Counted from the first letter of the stretch, positions 24,172 to 32,923 are shown. The stretch: 64,000 bases of DNA from Ectopseudomonas toyotomiensis (GCF_900115695.1 NZ_FOXK01000002.1:248001-312000); one strand, 5' to 3'. Program-made: numbers and translations. The notes: generated by a model not told the origin, from the letters alone.

Positions 24172-24381
24172 CTAGCTCTTGTCCTTACTAAACAAATCGC
24201 CGTCAGCGATTCGCTCGTCCGCCATCTGTTTGACGATGCCGCCGTAGAGCCCACCAGCAACCAAGCAGCCGAATACAACGGGAACCCACCAGACAGCATC
24301 AGGAAGAAGCCAGGCCAGGCCGAGCCCCGCGATAAGACCACCAATAGCGGCTCCAATAGAGGCTTTCTCAGTCGGTTTCAT
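24172..24381 (-). CDS. small two-helix membrane protein, antisense moron in the tail operon
   Basis: A 69-residue protein on the minus strand between tape measure and gp43 genes, the only leftward gene seen in the prophage. A perfect AGGAGG site lies 7 nt before the ATG (complement of 24379-24381). Two membrane helices are clear: residues about 10-27 (GAAIGGLIAGLGLAWLL) and 31-50 (WWVPVVFGCLVAGGLYGG). A charged tail ends in GDLFSKDKS. It must have its own promoter, probably inside the gp43 gene. The base composition is AT-richer than its neighbours. A lysogenic function such as superinfection exclusion is inference. I do not recognise the family. Confidence 0.75.
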   Translation of the reverse strand: MKPTEKASIGAAIGGLIAGLGLAWLLPDAVWWVPVVFGCLVAGGLYGGIVKQMADERIADGDLFSKDKS

Positions 24382-24421
24382 GTGTTGTCCTCCTATGACG
24401 TGAATGCCGGGAGCGTAGCAC

Positions 24422-25663
24422 ATGACCTGGCGTGATCGTATCGACCCGGAGCTGCGCGGCAGTTATCGAAGCGTCGAGTTCTTCGTCGAGCGGGCCGACA
24501 CCACGGCCGGCCGGCGCTGGCTGGTGCATGAGTACCCGCGCCGCGACGTGCCGTACACCGAGGACATGGGCCGGCGCGCGAAGGAATATCGCCTGGCGTT
24601 CTTCGTTGCCGGCGACGACTACGACCTGCAGCGCGACAAGCTGATCGAGGCCCTGGACGCACCTGGTGCCGCCACCCTTGTTCACCCTTATATGGGCACG
24701 ATGTCGGCGGTGGCCACCGACGTGCGTTTCAGCGAGACCACCCGCGAGGGCGGCGCCTGTACGTTCGAGGTCACCTTCACCGAGTCCGGCCTGCAGCTGG
24801 AGCCAGCCACCTCGGTGGATACCCAGCGCGAAGTTGGCCAGGCCGCTGATGCGGTCGAGAAAGAGGCTGAGAAAGACTTCCTGGAGCGCTGGAGCGTCGA
24901 GGGGCTGACGGGCTTCTCCCTGGATGCCATCGAGCGCGACCTGGCTGCGGTAGTCGACGGCCTCGATCAGTTCGTGGGCGATATCGCCGAGGAAATCACC
25001 AGTGTGATCCGCTTCCCGGTGAACATCGTTGGCCTGGTGCTGGGCGGTTATAACCGTATCCGCAACGCGGTCATGCGTCCGGTCAACGCCCTGGATCTGT
25101 ACAGCGGCAATAGCGTGTTGTCCCTGGGCGGTTCCGGCCGACTGCGTACCACGGCCGGCACTCCGGCCAGGGCGGTGCGGATGCTGCGCGAAGCCGGCAC
25201 GGCCGGCGACTCGGTCGCGGTACCACCTGCAGACACGCCCGAGAACACCCAGCGGGCCGGCAACGTCGTCGCTGCCAGCCAGCTCAACGGCCGCTTGGCC
25301 GCGACCACCGCCGCCCGCGTGGTGGCCGAGACCGACTGGCTGTCGCGCCAGGACGCCGAGCGAGCTGGCCAGGATGCCCTGGCCCTGATCGATCACGAGC
25401 TGCAGACGGCCGCGCCGATCAGCGATGACGTTTACAACGGCCTGGTGGCGTTGCGCGCCGCGCTGTCGACGGATCTGCGCACCCGCGCCCTGGCCATGCC
25501 CAGCCTGACCCAATACACGCCGCAGGCCACGCTGCCGGCCGTGGTGATCGCCCACCGCCTGTACGGCGACGCGACCCGCGCCGACGAGATCTGCGTGCGC
25601 AACAACGTCCGCCACCCCGGTGCACTGCGCGGCGGGATGGCTCTGGAGGTACTAAGTGAGTGA
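24422..25663 (+). CDS. DNA circularization/baseplate protein (Mu gp43/N-like)
   Basis: A 413-residue protein with the 'DNA circularization N-terminal' domain (WRDRIDPELRGSYRSVEFFV; LVHPYMGTMSAVATDVRFSE). In Mu, N/gp43 is a tail component at the baseplate end rather than a proven circularisation factor. The C-terminal half is helical. It overlaps the next gene by 8 nt. Confidence 0.88.
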   Translation: MTWRDRIDPELRGSYRSVEFFVERADTTAGRRWLVHEYPRRDVPYTEDMGRRAKEYRLAFFVAGDDYDLQRDKLIEALDAPGAATLVHPYMGTMSAVATDVRFSETTREGGACTFEVTFTESGLQLEPATSVDTQREVGQAADAVEKEAEKDFLERWSVEGLTGFSLDAIERDLAAVVDGLDQFVGDIAEEITSVIRFPVNIVGLVLGGYNRIRNAVMRPVNALDLYSGNSVLSLGGSGRLRTTAGTPARAVRMLREAGTAGDSVAVPPADTPENTQRAGNVVAASQLNGRLAATTAARVVAETDWLSRQDAERAGQDALALIDHELQTAAPISDDVYNGLVALRAALSTDLRTRALAMPSLTQYTPQATLPAVVIAHRLYGDATRADEICVRNNVRHPGALRGGMALEVLSE

Positions 25664-26717
25664 TGAGCAAGTAATCCTGCAGATTGGCAGCGACCGGCAT
25701 ACCGGCTGGCAGGAGGTGAGCATTCGCCTGTCCCTGGAGCAGATCGCGGACGAGTTCCAGTTGACCCTGACCGAGCGCTGGAGCGAGTCCGGCCAGGTGC
25801 GCCCGGTGTCGCCTGACGAAGCCTGCACCCTGCACATCGGCGACGAGCTGGTGCTGACCGGCTTCCTGGACGAAGTACTGCCGGACTATGACGCGACCAC
25901 GCACACCATCGTGGCCAACGGCCGCAGCAAGGCTGCTGACCTGGTCGACTGCAGCGGCAAAGAGCGACGTTTCGCCAACCGCACGTTGCAGCAAGTCGCG
26001 GCATCTTTGGCACAACCCTACGGCATCGAGGTCGTCGACACCGTTGGCGCGACCAAGCCCCTGCGGTCGTTCGTCCTGGAGGGCGGCCAGCCCATCGCCG
26101 AGGCCATCGAGCGCGCCGCGCAGATCCGGGGCGCGCGAGTAGTCAGTGACGCCCTGGGGCGCCTGCTGATTGTCCACGCCGTCCAGCGCGAGATTCGCAC
26201 CGCCCTGGTACTGGGGCAGAACATCCGCCGCGCCTCGGGCGTCTTCAGCAACCGCGACCGCTTTAACCAGTACATCGTCGAGGGCCAGACCCCAGGTGAT
26301 GACCAGTGGAACGGTTCCAACGCTTCTGGCCCGCGCGGTACCGCCACTGACCCGCGAGTGCGTCGGCCGCGCACCACTCTGGTGGTGTGCGACACCCCGG
26401 CCGATGGCAGCGACTGTTCCGCGCGGGCCGAGCTGGAGGCGCGCATGCGCTGGGCAAACGGCCGAGGCGTCACCTACACCGTCGGCGGCTGGAAGCATGA
26501 GCAAGGCGTCTGGCGACCGGGCGACCTGGTGCCGGTACGCGACGCATACCTGGGCCTGGACGAGCAGCTCCTGGTCAGCGCTGTGCAACTGATCGACGGG
26601 CTGGATGGACGCCGTGCCGAGCTGCGCATGGTGCCTCCTGCTGCCTTCGAGCCAGTCCCTATTGCCGAAGCGACAGACAGCTCAGGCAAGAAGACCGGCG
26701 ACCTGGGGTGGGGCTGA
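25656..26717 (+). CDS. baseplate hub protein (Mu gpP/gp44-like)
   Basis: A 353-residue baseplate hub in the gpP/late-control D group (WQEVSIRLSLEQIADEFQLT; LTGFLDEVLPDYDATTHTIV; NRDRFNQYIVEGQTPGD). Hub proteins join the tube to the spike. Its stop overlaps the spike gene start (TGATG at 26715-26719). Confidence 0.88.
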   Translation: MSDEQVILQIGSDRHTGWQEVSIRLSLEQIADEFQLTLTERWSESGQVRPVSPDEACTLHIGDELVLTGFLDEVLPDYDATTHTIVANGRSKAADLVDCSGKERRFANRTLQQVAASLAQPYGIEVVDTVGATKPLRSFVLEGGQPIAEAIERAAQIRGARVVSDALGRLLIVHAVQREIRTALVLGQNIRRASGVFSNRDRFNQYIVEGQTPGDDQWNGSNASGPRGTATDPRVRRPRTTLVVCDTPADGSDCSARAELEARMRWANGRGVTYTVGGWKHEQGVWRPGDLVPVRDAYLGLDEQLLVSAVQLIDGLDGRRAELRMVPPAAFEPVPIAEATDSSGKKTGDLGWG

Positions 26718-27244
26718 TGGATCGTCGCACGATGGGCCGCATGCTCAGCCCGATCTGGCGCCGCATGCGCCTGCTGGTCTCCCGTGGCGTGCTGCAGATG
26801 AGCAAGGACGCCACAGGCCTGCAGGAAGTCCAGGTAACGCTGCAGGGCGACGAGCCGGCCTGGGCCGAGCGCTTCCAGCAGTACGGCCACACATCGGTAC
26901 CGCACAGCGGCGCCGAGGCCGTAGTGGCGTCCGTTGGCGGCGCCCGCGCGCACCTGGTCGCCCTGGTAGTCGATGACCGCCGCTATCGGATGGCGTCGCT
27001 CAAGGCCGGAGAGGTGGCCATCTATGACGACCTGGGCCAGTCCGTCCACCTGACCCGCGAGGGAATCGTGATCAAGGGCGCAGGCCTGCCGCTGGCCTTC
27101 GTCGATTGCCCGGTGGTGACCATGGACGGCGACCTTGAGGTCGCGGGCGACGTGCGTGACCACACCAGCACGATGCAGGCCATGCGTGACACCTACAACC
27201 CTCATACCCATGGCGGCCCAGGCCCAGACCGGAGCATGAGCTGA
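26717..27244 (+). CDS. baseplate spike protein (Mu gp45-like)
   Basis: A 175-residue central spike protein (MDRRTMGRMLSPIWRRMRLL; IYDDLGQSVHLTREGIVIKG). The C-terminal tip has NPHTHGGPGPD with an HxH motif, which in Mu-type spikes holds an iron ion at the apex. A GTG 9 nt upstream is possible, but ATG 26717 is coupled to the preceding stop. Confidence 0.9.
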   Translation: MDRRTMGRMLSPIWRRMRLLVSRGVLQMSKDATGLQEVQVTLQGDEPAWAERFQQYGHTSVPHSGAEAVVASVGGARAHLVALVVDDRRYRMASLKAGEVAIYDDLGQSVHLTREGIVIKGAGLPLAFVDCPVVTMDGDLEVAGDVRDHTSTMQAMRDTYNPHTHGGPGPDRSMS

Positions 27245-27693
27245 TGGACGTAGCCCTGGTTTACGACGCCGACGCGAAAGCCTTCGACCTGGCCATCTTG
27301 GGCGGTGACCTGGTCACTGACTCGACCCTGCAAACCGCCGTGCTGCTGTCGCTCTACACCGACCGCCGTGCCCTGCCCGAGGACGTGCTGCCCGATGATG
27401 GCACCGACCGCCGTGGCTGGTGGTGCGATGCTTACTCGGATCGCCTGCAGGGCTCGCGCCTGTGGCTGTTGAGCCGCGAAAAGGATCTGGACTCGGTACT
27501 GCGCCGGGCCGAGGAGTACGCCAAGGAAGCGCTGACTTGGGTCATCGAGGACGGCATCGGCGATGCCGTCCAGGTCGAGGCCATCCACCTGCGCCGTGGC
27601 GTGCTGCAACTGATCGTTGGCATCGAGCGCCAGAGCACCAGCGTGCTGGCTGGCCGCTATGACTATGTATGGGGAATGACTGATGGCGTTTAA
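27244..27693 (+). CDS. baseplate protein (Mu gp46-like)
   Basis: A 149-residue protein of the gp46 family (VYDADAKAFDLAILGGDLVT; DRRGWWCDAYSDRLQGSRLW), a gp25-like baseplate wedge component. It overlaps baseplate J by 11 nt and the spike gene by 1 nt. Confidence 0.9.
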   Translation: MDVALVYDADAKAFDLAILGGDLVTDSTLQTAVLLSLYTDRRALPEDVLPDDGTDRRGWWCDAYSDRLQGSRLWLLSREKDLDSVLRRAEEYAKEALTWVIEDGIGDAVQVEAIHLRRGVLQLIVGIERQSTSVLAGRYDYVWGMTDGV

Positions 27694-28732
27694 CCGACCC
27701 TCGCTGCCTGAGCTGATCAAGCGGGTCGACACTGACCTGGTCTCTCGCCTGCCGGGCGCGCAGGCCGTCCTGGCCCAGCGCCTGACGCGCATACTCGCCA
27801 CAGGCGAAGCCGGCGTGGCTCACGGGCTGTATGGCTACCTGCAGTGGCTAGAGCTGCAGATGTTTCCCGAGACCTGCGATGACGAGCTGCTGCACCTGCA
27901 CAGTGTGGGCGTGCCACGTCGGCAGGCGGGCACCGCCACGGGGCCGCTGATCTTCACCGGCACCGCAGGCGCCGTGCTCGATGCCGGCACCCTCGCGCAG
28001 GTCGACGGGCTGGAGTACCGCACCACCCAGGATGCGACTCTGGTCGGGGGCACTGTCACGGTCGAGGTCGAAGCGCTGGCCGCTGGCAGTGCCGGCAGCC
28101 AGGCCGCTGGCGTGCAAATGACCTTGGTGGCGCCCGTGCTGGGCGTGAATGCCACGGCGACCGTTGGCACAGCCGGTATCACGGGCGGGGCCGACATCGA
28201 GACCTTCGACAGCTGGCGTGACCGCATCATGCGCCGCCGTGCGCGTATTCCCCGTGGTGGCGCCGAGGGCGACTGGGTCGAGTGGGCGCTGCAGGTGCCG
28301 GGCGTAACCCGCGCCTGGGAAGATCCGATGGGCATGGGGCCAGGCACCATCGTCATCCGCATCATGGCTGACGACGCGGCAGACGGTCCTATGCCGTCGC
28401 TGCAGCTCCTGCAGGAGGTGTTCGACTACATCGCTGCCCAGCGCAACGTAACCGCACATATATATGTACTGCCTCCTGTGCCAGCACCGTTCGTGCCGCG
28501 ACTGCGGGTGTCGCCGGACAACAGCGGCACCCGGTCGGCCGTAGAGCAGGCGCTCCAGGATCTGATTCTGCGTGCCAGCAAGCCGGGCGGCACGCTGACC
28601 ATTTCGTCGATTCGCACCGCAATTGGCACTGCTGCAGGCGTGAGCGACTACGAGCTGGAATGGCCGGCCGCCAGCGTAACCCACGCCTATGGGCACCTGC
28701 CGATATGGGGAGGTGCTGAGTGGCTGGCCTGA
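27683..28732 (+). CDS. baseplate J-like protein (Mu gp47)
   Basis: A 349-residue baseplate wedge protein of the J family (MAFNRPSLPELIKRVDTDLV; ETFDSWRDRIMRRRARIPRG, then AEGDWVEWALQVPGVTRAW). These proteins form the wedge arms that carry the fibres. It overlaps the neighbouring genes on both sides. Confidence 0.92.
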   Translation: MAFNRPSLPELIKRVDTDLVSRLPGAQAVLAQRLTRILATGEAGVAHGLYGYLQWLELQMFPETCDDELLHLHSVGVPRRQAGTATGPLIFTGTAGAVLDAGTLAQVDGLEYRTTQDATLVGGTVTVEVEALAAGSAGSQAAGVQMTLVAPVLGVNATATVGTAGITGGADIETFDSWRDRIMRRRARIPRGGAEGDWVEWALQVPGVTRAWEDPMGMGPGTIVIRIMADDAADGPMPSLQLLQEVFDYIAAQRNVTAHIYVLPPVPAPFVPRLRVSPDNSGTRSAVEQALQDLILRASKPGGTLTISSIRTAIGTAAGVSDYELEWPAASVTHAYGHLPIWGGAEWLA

Positions 28733-29343
28733 CAGCGAACGACTACCGCCAGCAGCTATTCGCGCTGCTGCCGCCGGGCATCGTCTGGAACGCCGACCTG
28801 GACTCGACGCTGCAGCGCCTGCTGGCCGGCCAGGCCCTTGAGTTTGCCCGCATTGACGCGCGGGCCCAGGCGCTGCTGGCCGAGGCTGACCCGCGCCAGG
28901 CGCTGTACACCTTCGAGGAATGGGAGGCCAGTTACGGCCTGCCGTCAGCGTGCGCCCCGGCCGAGCAGTCCATGGCCGACCGGCGTGCGGCGCTGATCGG
29001 CCGCATCGTCGGCCGGGGCGGCATGACGATCCAGGACTACCTGGATTTGGCCGAGGGCTTCGGCTACGTCGGCGCCCAGGTGCTGGAGTTTCGCGAGGCC
29101 ACCGTCGAGGTCGATACGCCGACAGGGCACGTCGGGGCCGTCATCGGCGACGACATGAACGATGCAGTCTGGGATCTGACCTGGCGCGTCCTGCTGCCCA
29201 ATGGCGTGGTGCGAGAGTCCGTCATCGACGAGGCCGTGATCGGCGACCCGCTGCGTTCCTGGGGCGATGAACTCATTGAATGCTCGCTGCGGCATGCCGC
29301 GCCGAGTTGGCTAATCCTGCAAATCGGATATCTGGAGGGATAA
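28720..29343 (+). CDS. DUF2313 tail protein (Mu gp48/YmfQ-like)
   Basis: A 207-residue protein of the YmfQ/DUF2313 family (YRQQLFALLPPGIVWNADLD; FEEWEASYGLPSACAPAEQS). It caps the baseplate wedge and lies between J and the fibre gene. Translation starts at GTG 28720 and overlaps the J gene by 13 nt. Confidence 0.9.
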   Translation: MAGLTANDYRQQLFALLPPGIVWNADLDSTLQRLLAGQALEFARIDARAQALLAEADPRQALYTFEEWEASYGLPSACAPAEQSMADRRAALIGRIVGRGGMTIQDYLDLAEGFGYVGAQVLEFREATVEVDTPTGHVGAVIGDDMNDAVWDLTWRVLLPNGVVRESVIDEAVIGDPLRSWGDELIECSLRHAAPSWLILQIGYLEG

Positions 29344-30867
29344 ATGGAAAAGGTAGGTGCTTTCACCGACCGGACTACCGAGGGGGGCGAATGGCGCTCC
29401 GGTAACCCGGCCTCGGGGCAACAGGCGACGCCGATGCTGGCGGCGTACTTCAACATGCTGCAGCGCGAGCTGGTTTCGGTGGTCGAGTCGGCCGGCATCG
29501 AGCTGGACAAGGACGATGACGGCCAACTGCTGCAGGCGATCCGCCGCCTGCGCGGTGGCGCGGCCACAAACTTCGGTCAATGGCTCTGGAGCAGCAGCAC
29601 GGCCGGCAATCCTGGCACCGGGCGCATCGCTCTGAACAATGCCACGCCAGGCTCGGCCACCACATTGTTCATTGACGAGATCAGCGCCGAGGACGTCGAC
29701 TTTGCCCAAAGCCTGGGTCTGCTGCGTGCGGGCGATACCATCACGCTCCAGGAACGCGATACGGCCGAGCTGTCGCACCGCCTGCGCGTAACCGGCCTGG
29801 CTGTTGATCATGGGACTTACCGCTCGATCCCGGTTGACTACGTCAGTGGCTCGGGCGGCCTGCCCGAGAATGACGCTATCGTCTCGGTGTTGCTGACTCA
29901 GGCCGGCGCCTCTGACGCCTCGATCCCGCTCTTTATGGCGCAATGGTGGCCGAACCGCGCCAGCATCCCGGCCGGCTATGCCCCGGCTGATGGGCAACTG
30001 CTCTCGCGCGCGACGTTCCCGGACGCCTGGGCCGGCATCGAGGCGGGCAACGTCCCGACCGTAGCGGACGGCACCTGGCTTAGCACCCCCGTCGAACGCG
30101 GTAAGTACACCGCTGGCGACGGGGCGACATCGTTCCGGCTGCCTGACTACAACGGTAAAGCTGCCGGTTCGCTGGGTGCCGTCTTCATGCGTGGTGATGG
30201 GGCGCTGTCTGCTGCGGTGGCTGGTGCGATTCAGTCAGATGCTTTCCAGGGTCACAAACATAAGTATGGCGGAATTTTATCGGCCGTAGGCTCAGGTGCT
30301 CAGGGGGTTATTAACTACAGCGCTGCGTCGGCTGGCGATGTTGGTGATGCAACTTCAGACGGTGTAAACGGTGCCCCTCGCACTGCTTCGGAAACTCGCC
30401 CGCTGAACGTGACCGGCTGCTGGATCGTCAAGATCTTCGGCAGTGTCACCAACCCTGGTAGTGCTGACGCGGCACAGCTAGCAACGGATATGGCAGCGCT
30501 GATCACGCGTGTGACAGCACTTGAGGCCAGGCCTTTCTCGGTTCAGTTCGTTAGCTCGTGGGCGCAGATGGTCAACAGCGGCCTACTGACGTTCACCCAT
30601 GGGCTTGGTGTTGAGCCAACGAGCATTGAGCTGGTCGCCGAGTGCATAACCGCAGATGGTGGCTATGCAGTTGGTGACAGGGTCAGGCTCAGCCCTGGCG
30701 CTGGTGTCTCGTCGATCAACGGCATTCAGCCGACGGTCTACGCAAACGAAACAAATATCTTTGCCCAGTGCTCTGCCAACGGCTTCGCTTACCTTCCCAA
30801 GGGCGGCGGCTCTGGCGTGACTCTGGTGCATGCGCGTTGGCAACTGAGAGTGAGGGCTTGGGCATGA
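29344..30867 (+). CDS. tail fibre protein with collar domain
   Basis: A 507-residue fibre. The N-terminal 80 residues are the usual attachment part (FTDRTTEGGEWRSGNPASG). The middle has a phage tail collar domain (AGYAPADGQLLSRATFPDAW; TSFRLPDYNGKAAGSLGAVF; ETRPLNVTGCWIVKIFG). The last 110 residues form a separate beta-rich tip. From about 30230 on the DNA is less GC-rich, a common sign of exchanged receptor-binding parts. It overlaps the next gene by 4 nt. Confidence 0.88.
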   Translation: MEKVGAFTDRTTEGGEWRSGNPASGQQATPMLAAYFNMLQRELVSVVESAGIELDKDDDGQLLQAIRRLRGGAATNFGQWLWSSSTAGNPGTGRIALNNATPGSATTLFIDEISAEDVDFAQSLGLLRAGDTITLQERDTAELSHRLRVTGLAVDHGTYRSIPVDYVSGSGGLPENDAIVSVLLTQAGASDASIPLFMAQWWPNRASIPAGYAPADGQLLSRATFPDAWAGIEAGNVPTVADGTWLSTPVERGKYTAGDGATSFRLPDYNGKAAGSLGAVFMRGDGALSAAVAGAIQSDAFQGHKHKYGGILSAVGSGAQGVINYSAASAGDVGDATSDGVNGAPRTASETRPLNVTGCWIVKIFGSVTNPGSADAAQLATDMAALITRVTALEARPFSVQFVSSWAQMVNSGLLTFTHGLGVEPTSIELVAECITADGGYAVGDRVRLSPGAGVSSINGIQPTVYANETNIFAQCSANGFAYLPKGGGSGVTLVHARWQLRVRAWA

Positions 30868-31379
30868 CGGCTATGAAGTACTACGTCAGTAATGATGGCC
30901 GCTATCTTGGTGGCTGGGACGCTAACCCGCCACCTGGCGCAATCGAAGTACCCAGCGCGCCTGACGATGCTCGTCAACTTTGGCTGGGTGATAGTTGGGG
31001 AGAAGTACCAAGCGCTCCGGTCACCTCCCTTGATATCGACATCGAGCGAGATCGCCGTATCGATGCGGGCGTTGAGTTCCAGGGCTTGCTGTTCCAAAGC
31101 CGTGCGACCGACCGCGAGAACATCGCAGGCGCCGCCCAGCTGGGCTTTATGGCCGTCGTGGCCGGGGCAGAAGCAAACGACCTGCGCTGGTCAAACCCGG
31201 ACCAGGACTTCGCCTGGATCGCCTCGGACAACAGCCTTGTGCCAATGGACGCGCAAACTGTGGTGGCCTTCGGCAAGACAGCGGCCGAGCGCAAGCAAGC
31301 GCTGATCTTCGCAGCGCGCCAGTTGAAGGACATGGAGCCAATCCCGGCCGACTACACCGACGACAAGTGGTGGCCATGA
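30864..31379 (+). CDS. DUF4376 protein, possible tail fibre assembly chaperone
   Basis: A 171-residue protein. The C-terminal 110 residues are DUF4376-like (DIERDRRIDAGVEFQGLLFQ; DRENIAGAAQLGFMAVVAGA). The N-terminus (KYYVSNDGRYLGGWDANPPP) resembles fibre-assembly proteins. It follows the fibre gene directly, so a chaperone or fibre accessory role is likely. ATG 30864 is coupled to the fibre stop; ATG 30873 is an alternative. Confidence 0.78.
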   Translation: MTAMKYYVSNDGRYLGGWDANPPPGAIEVPSAPDDARQLWLGDSWGEVPSAPVTSLDIDIERDRRIDAGVEFQGLLFQSRATDRENIAGAAQLGFMAVVAGAEANDLRWSNPDQDFAWIASDNSLVPMDAQTVVAFGKTAAERKQALIFAARQLKDMEPIPADYTDDKWWP

Positions 31380-31834
31380 TGGGGCGCTTTCCTCTTCCAC
31401 TTAACGTGCAGCTCCTAAACGGCGGCGACCTGGCTCGCTTGCTTACCGAGTTCATGTACCACGACTCGGCCGGGCCAACTGTTCGCGTGCCGGCCGGCTT
31501 CGAGACGGACTTCGCCAGCGTGCGGCCGCTGCGCAATATCGCCGTAGGTCTGCTGGCCCTGAGCCTGGTGATTGGCTGGTTCCTGCCGATGCTGGGCGCG
31601 GCGGTCGGCACTGCCGGCTATGGCGCCCTGGCGCTGTATGCCAGTGTCGTCGGCTATGGCCACGCGGCGGCGACCATTCATGACCGCCTGTACGCCACCG
31701 GGGAGTTGAGCCGCTACTGGTCAGATCGGGTTTTCTACCACGCGCTGCGCTCCAGCGGCGTGGCCCGCTGGCGAGCCTGGCTCATGTATGCCGGCGTCCG
31801 CATCGGAGGGCACTGGCGCTACAACAAGCAGTAA
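31376..31834 (+). CDS. DUF1353-family protein with two membrane segments
   Basis: A 152-residue protein. The DUF1353 signature is split: VPAGFETDFASVRPLRN at residues about 38-54, and TIHDRLYATGELSR near 100. Between them is a hydrophobic hairpin of two helices (IAVGLLALSLVIGWFLPMLG; GALALYASVVGYGHA). DUF1353 occurs in many phages with unknown function. The start at 31376 overlaps the previous stop; ATG 31379 is also possible. Confidence 0.8.
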   Translation: MMGRFPLPLNVQLLNGGDLARLLTEFMYHDSAGPTVRVPAGFETDFASVRPLRNIAVGLLALSLVIGWFLPMLGAAVGTAGYGALALYASVVGYGHAAATIHDRLYATGELSRYWSDRVFYHALRSSGVARWRAWLMYAGVRIGGHWRYNKQ

Positions 31835-31970
31835 AAAGAGGGCGACCCGTTTCGAGTGTTCCAGCACCCAAACGGGCCGCCGACCAGCAGAGCTAGCCTG
31901 CAAGCCAGCCAAGGCCCTCCTGCTCGCGCGAGCGCCGGGGAGCCTACCTGAAAGAAGGCAATTTTGCAGG
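31835..31970 (+). other. 136-nt gap before com, with a hairpin
   Basis: No convincing gene. A 7-bp stem CCCGTTT (31846-31852) / AAACGGG (31870-31876) has a 17-nt loop and no T tract. It is also near where Mu has the mom promoter. The leader of com lies here; there is no strong ribosome site before ATG 31971. Confidence 0.4.
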
Positions 31971-32177
31971 ATGTTTGACATACGTTGCGGCGGCTGTGGC
32001 CGCCTGCTGTGCCGCGTAAGCGGTAGCTACACCATTCAAATCAAGTGCCCGCGCTGCCGGACACTTAATCACCAGAAGGCCGAGAGCCTCCCTCAAGCGC
32101 CACTGAGCGCCGACCGAAAGGAGTCTCTATGTCCGCACAACCCATCATCCCCTGGCTCGGCGGCAAGCGTCGTCTAG
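31971..32177 (+). CDS. com: Com-like zinc-finger translational regulator
   Basis: A 68-residue protein. Four Cys form a zinc ribbon: C6 and C9 (IRCGGC), C26 and C29 (IKCPRC). This matches Mu Com (IRCKNC and IRCPRC). In Mu, Com binds the com-mom RNA and opens the mom start for ribosomes. Here the frame overlaps the start of an adenine methylase gene by 49 nt, the same arrangement but with a different modification gene. ATG 31971 is in frame with a longer upstream frame that lacks family similarity. Confidence 0.85.
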   Translation: MFDIRCGGCGRLLCRVSGSYTIQIKCPRCRTLNHQKAESLPQAPLSADRKESLCPHNPSSPGSAASVV

Positions 32178-32923
32178 CCGACCGGATCTTCCCGCTGTTC
32201 CCGCGCCACTCCTGCTACGTGGAGCCGTTTGCAGGTGGCGCGGCGCTTTTCTTCCTGCGCCCGGTACCGGCCGACGTCGAGGTGCTGAACGACGTCAACG
32301 GCGACCTGGTCAACCTGTATCGAGTCGTTCAGCATCACCTGGAAGAGTTCGTCAGGCAATTCAAGTGGGCTCTATCGTCGCGCCAGGTCTTCAAGTGGCT
32401 GCAGGAGACCCGGCCGGAGACGCTGACCGACATCCAGCGGGCCGCCCGGTTCTACTACTTGCAGCAGAGCGCCTTTGGTGCCCGCGTGGAGGGGCAGACC
32501 TATGGCACTGCGACCACTACGCCACCCGGTCTGAACCTGCTGCGCCTGGAGGAGAGCCTGTCGGCTGCCCATCTGCGGTTGAGCAGTACCTACATCGAGC
32601 ACCTGCGCTGGCAGGACTGCCTGGCGAAGTACGACCGAGAACACACCCTCTTCTATATGGACCCACCTTACTGGCAGACAGAAGGCTACGGCGTGCCGTT
32701 CGGCTTCGAGCAGTACGAGGAGATGGCCAGGTTGCTTCGCCAGCTCAAGGGCAAGGCCATCATCAGCCTCAACGACCATCCAGACATTCGCAAATGCTTC
32801 GCTGGGTTCCACATCGAGGCGACCGACATCAAGTACACGGTGGGCGGCGGCAAAGGAAGTGAAGCGAGAGAGGTGCTGATATTCAGCTGGGATATCCAGG
32901 CTGAGCCGGCTGGGCTGTTCTGA
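32129..32923 (+). CDS. D12-class DNA adenine N6-methyltransferase (Dam-like)
   Basis: A 264-residue methyltransferase. Motif I region PWLGGKRRLADRI (residues 8-20) with EPFAGGAALFF, and motif IV DPPY starting at D178 (FYMDPPYWQTEG), show the D12/Dam alpha class that methylates adenine N6 with S-adenosylmethionine. It probably protects phage DNA from host restriction, the job done by mom in Mu. The target site cannot be read from the sequence. A good ribosome site (AAAGGAG) lies before ATG 32129, inside com. Confidence 0.9.
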   Translation: MSAQPIIPWLGGKRRLADRIFPLFPRHSCYVEPFAGGAALFFLRPVPADVEVLNDVNGDLVNLYRVVQHHLEEFVRQFKWALSSRQVFKWLQETRPETLTDIQRAARFYYLQQSAFGARVEGQTYGTATTTPPGLNLLRLEESLSAAHLRLSSTYIEHLRWQDCLAKYDREHTLFYMDPPYWQTEGYGVPFGFEQYEEMARLLRQLKGKAIISLNDHPDIRKCFAGFHIEATDIKYTVGGGKGSEAREVLIFSWDIQAEPAGLF

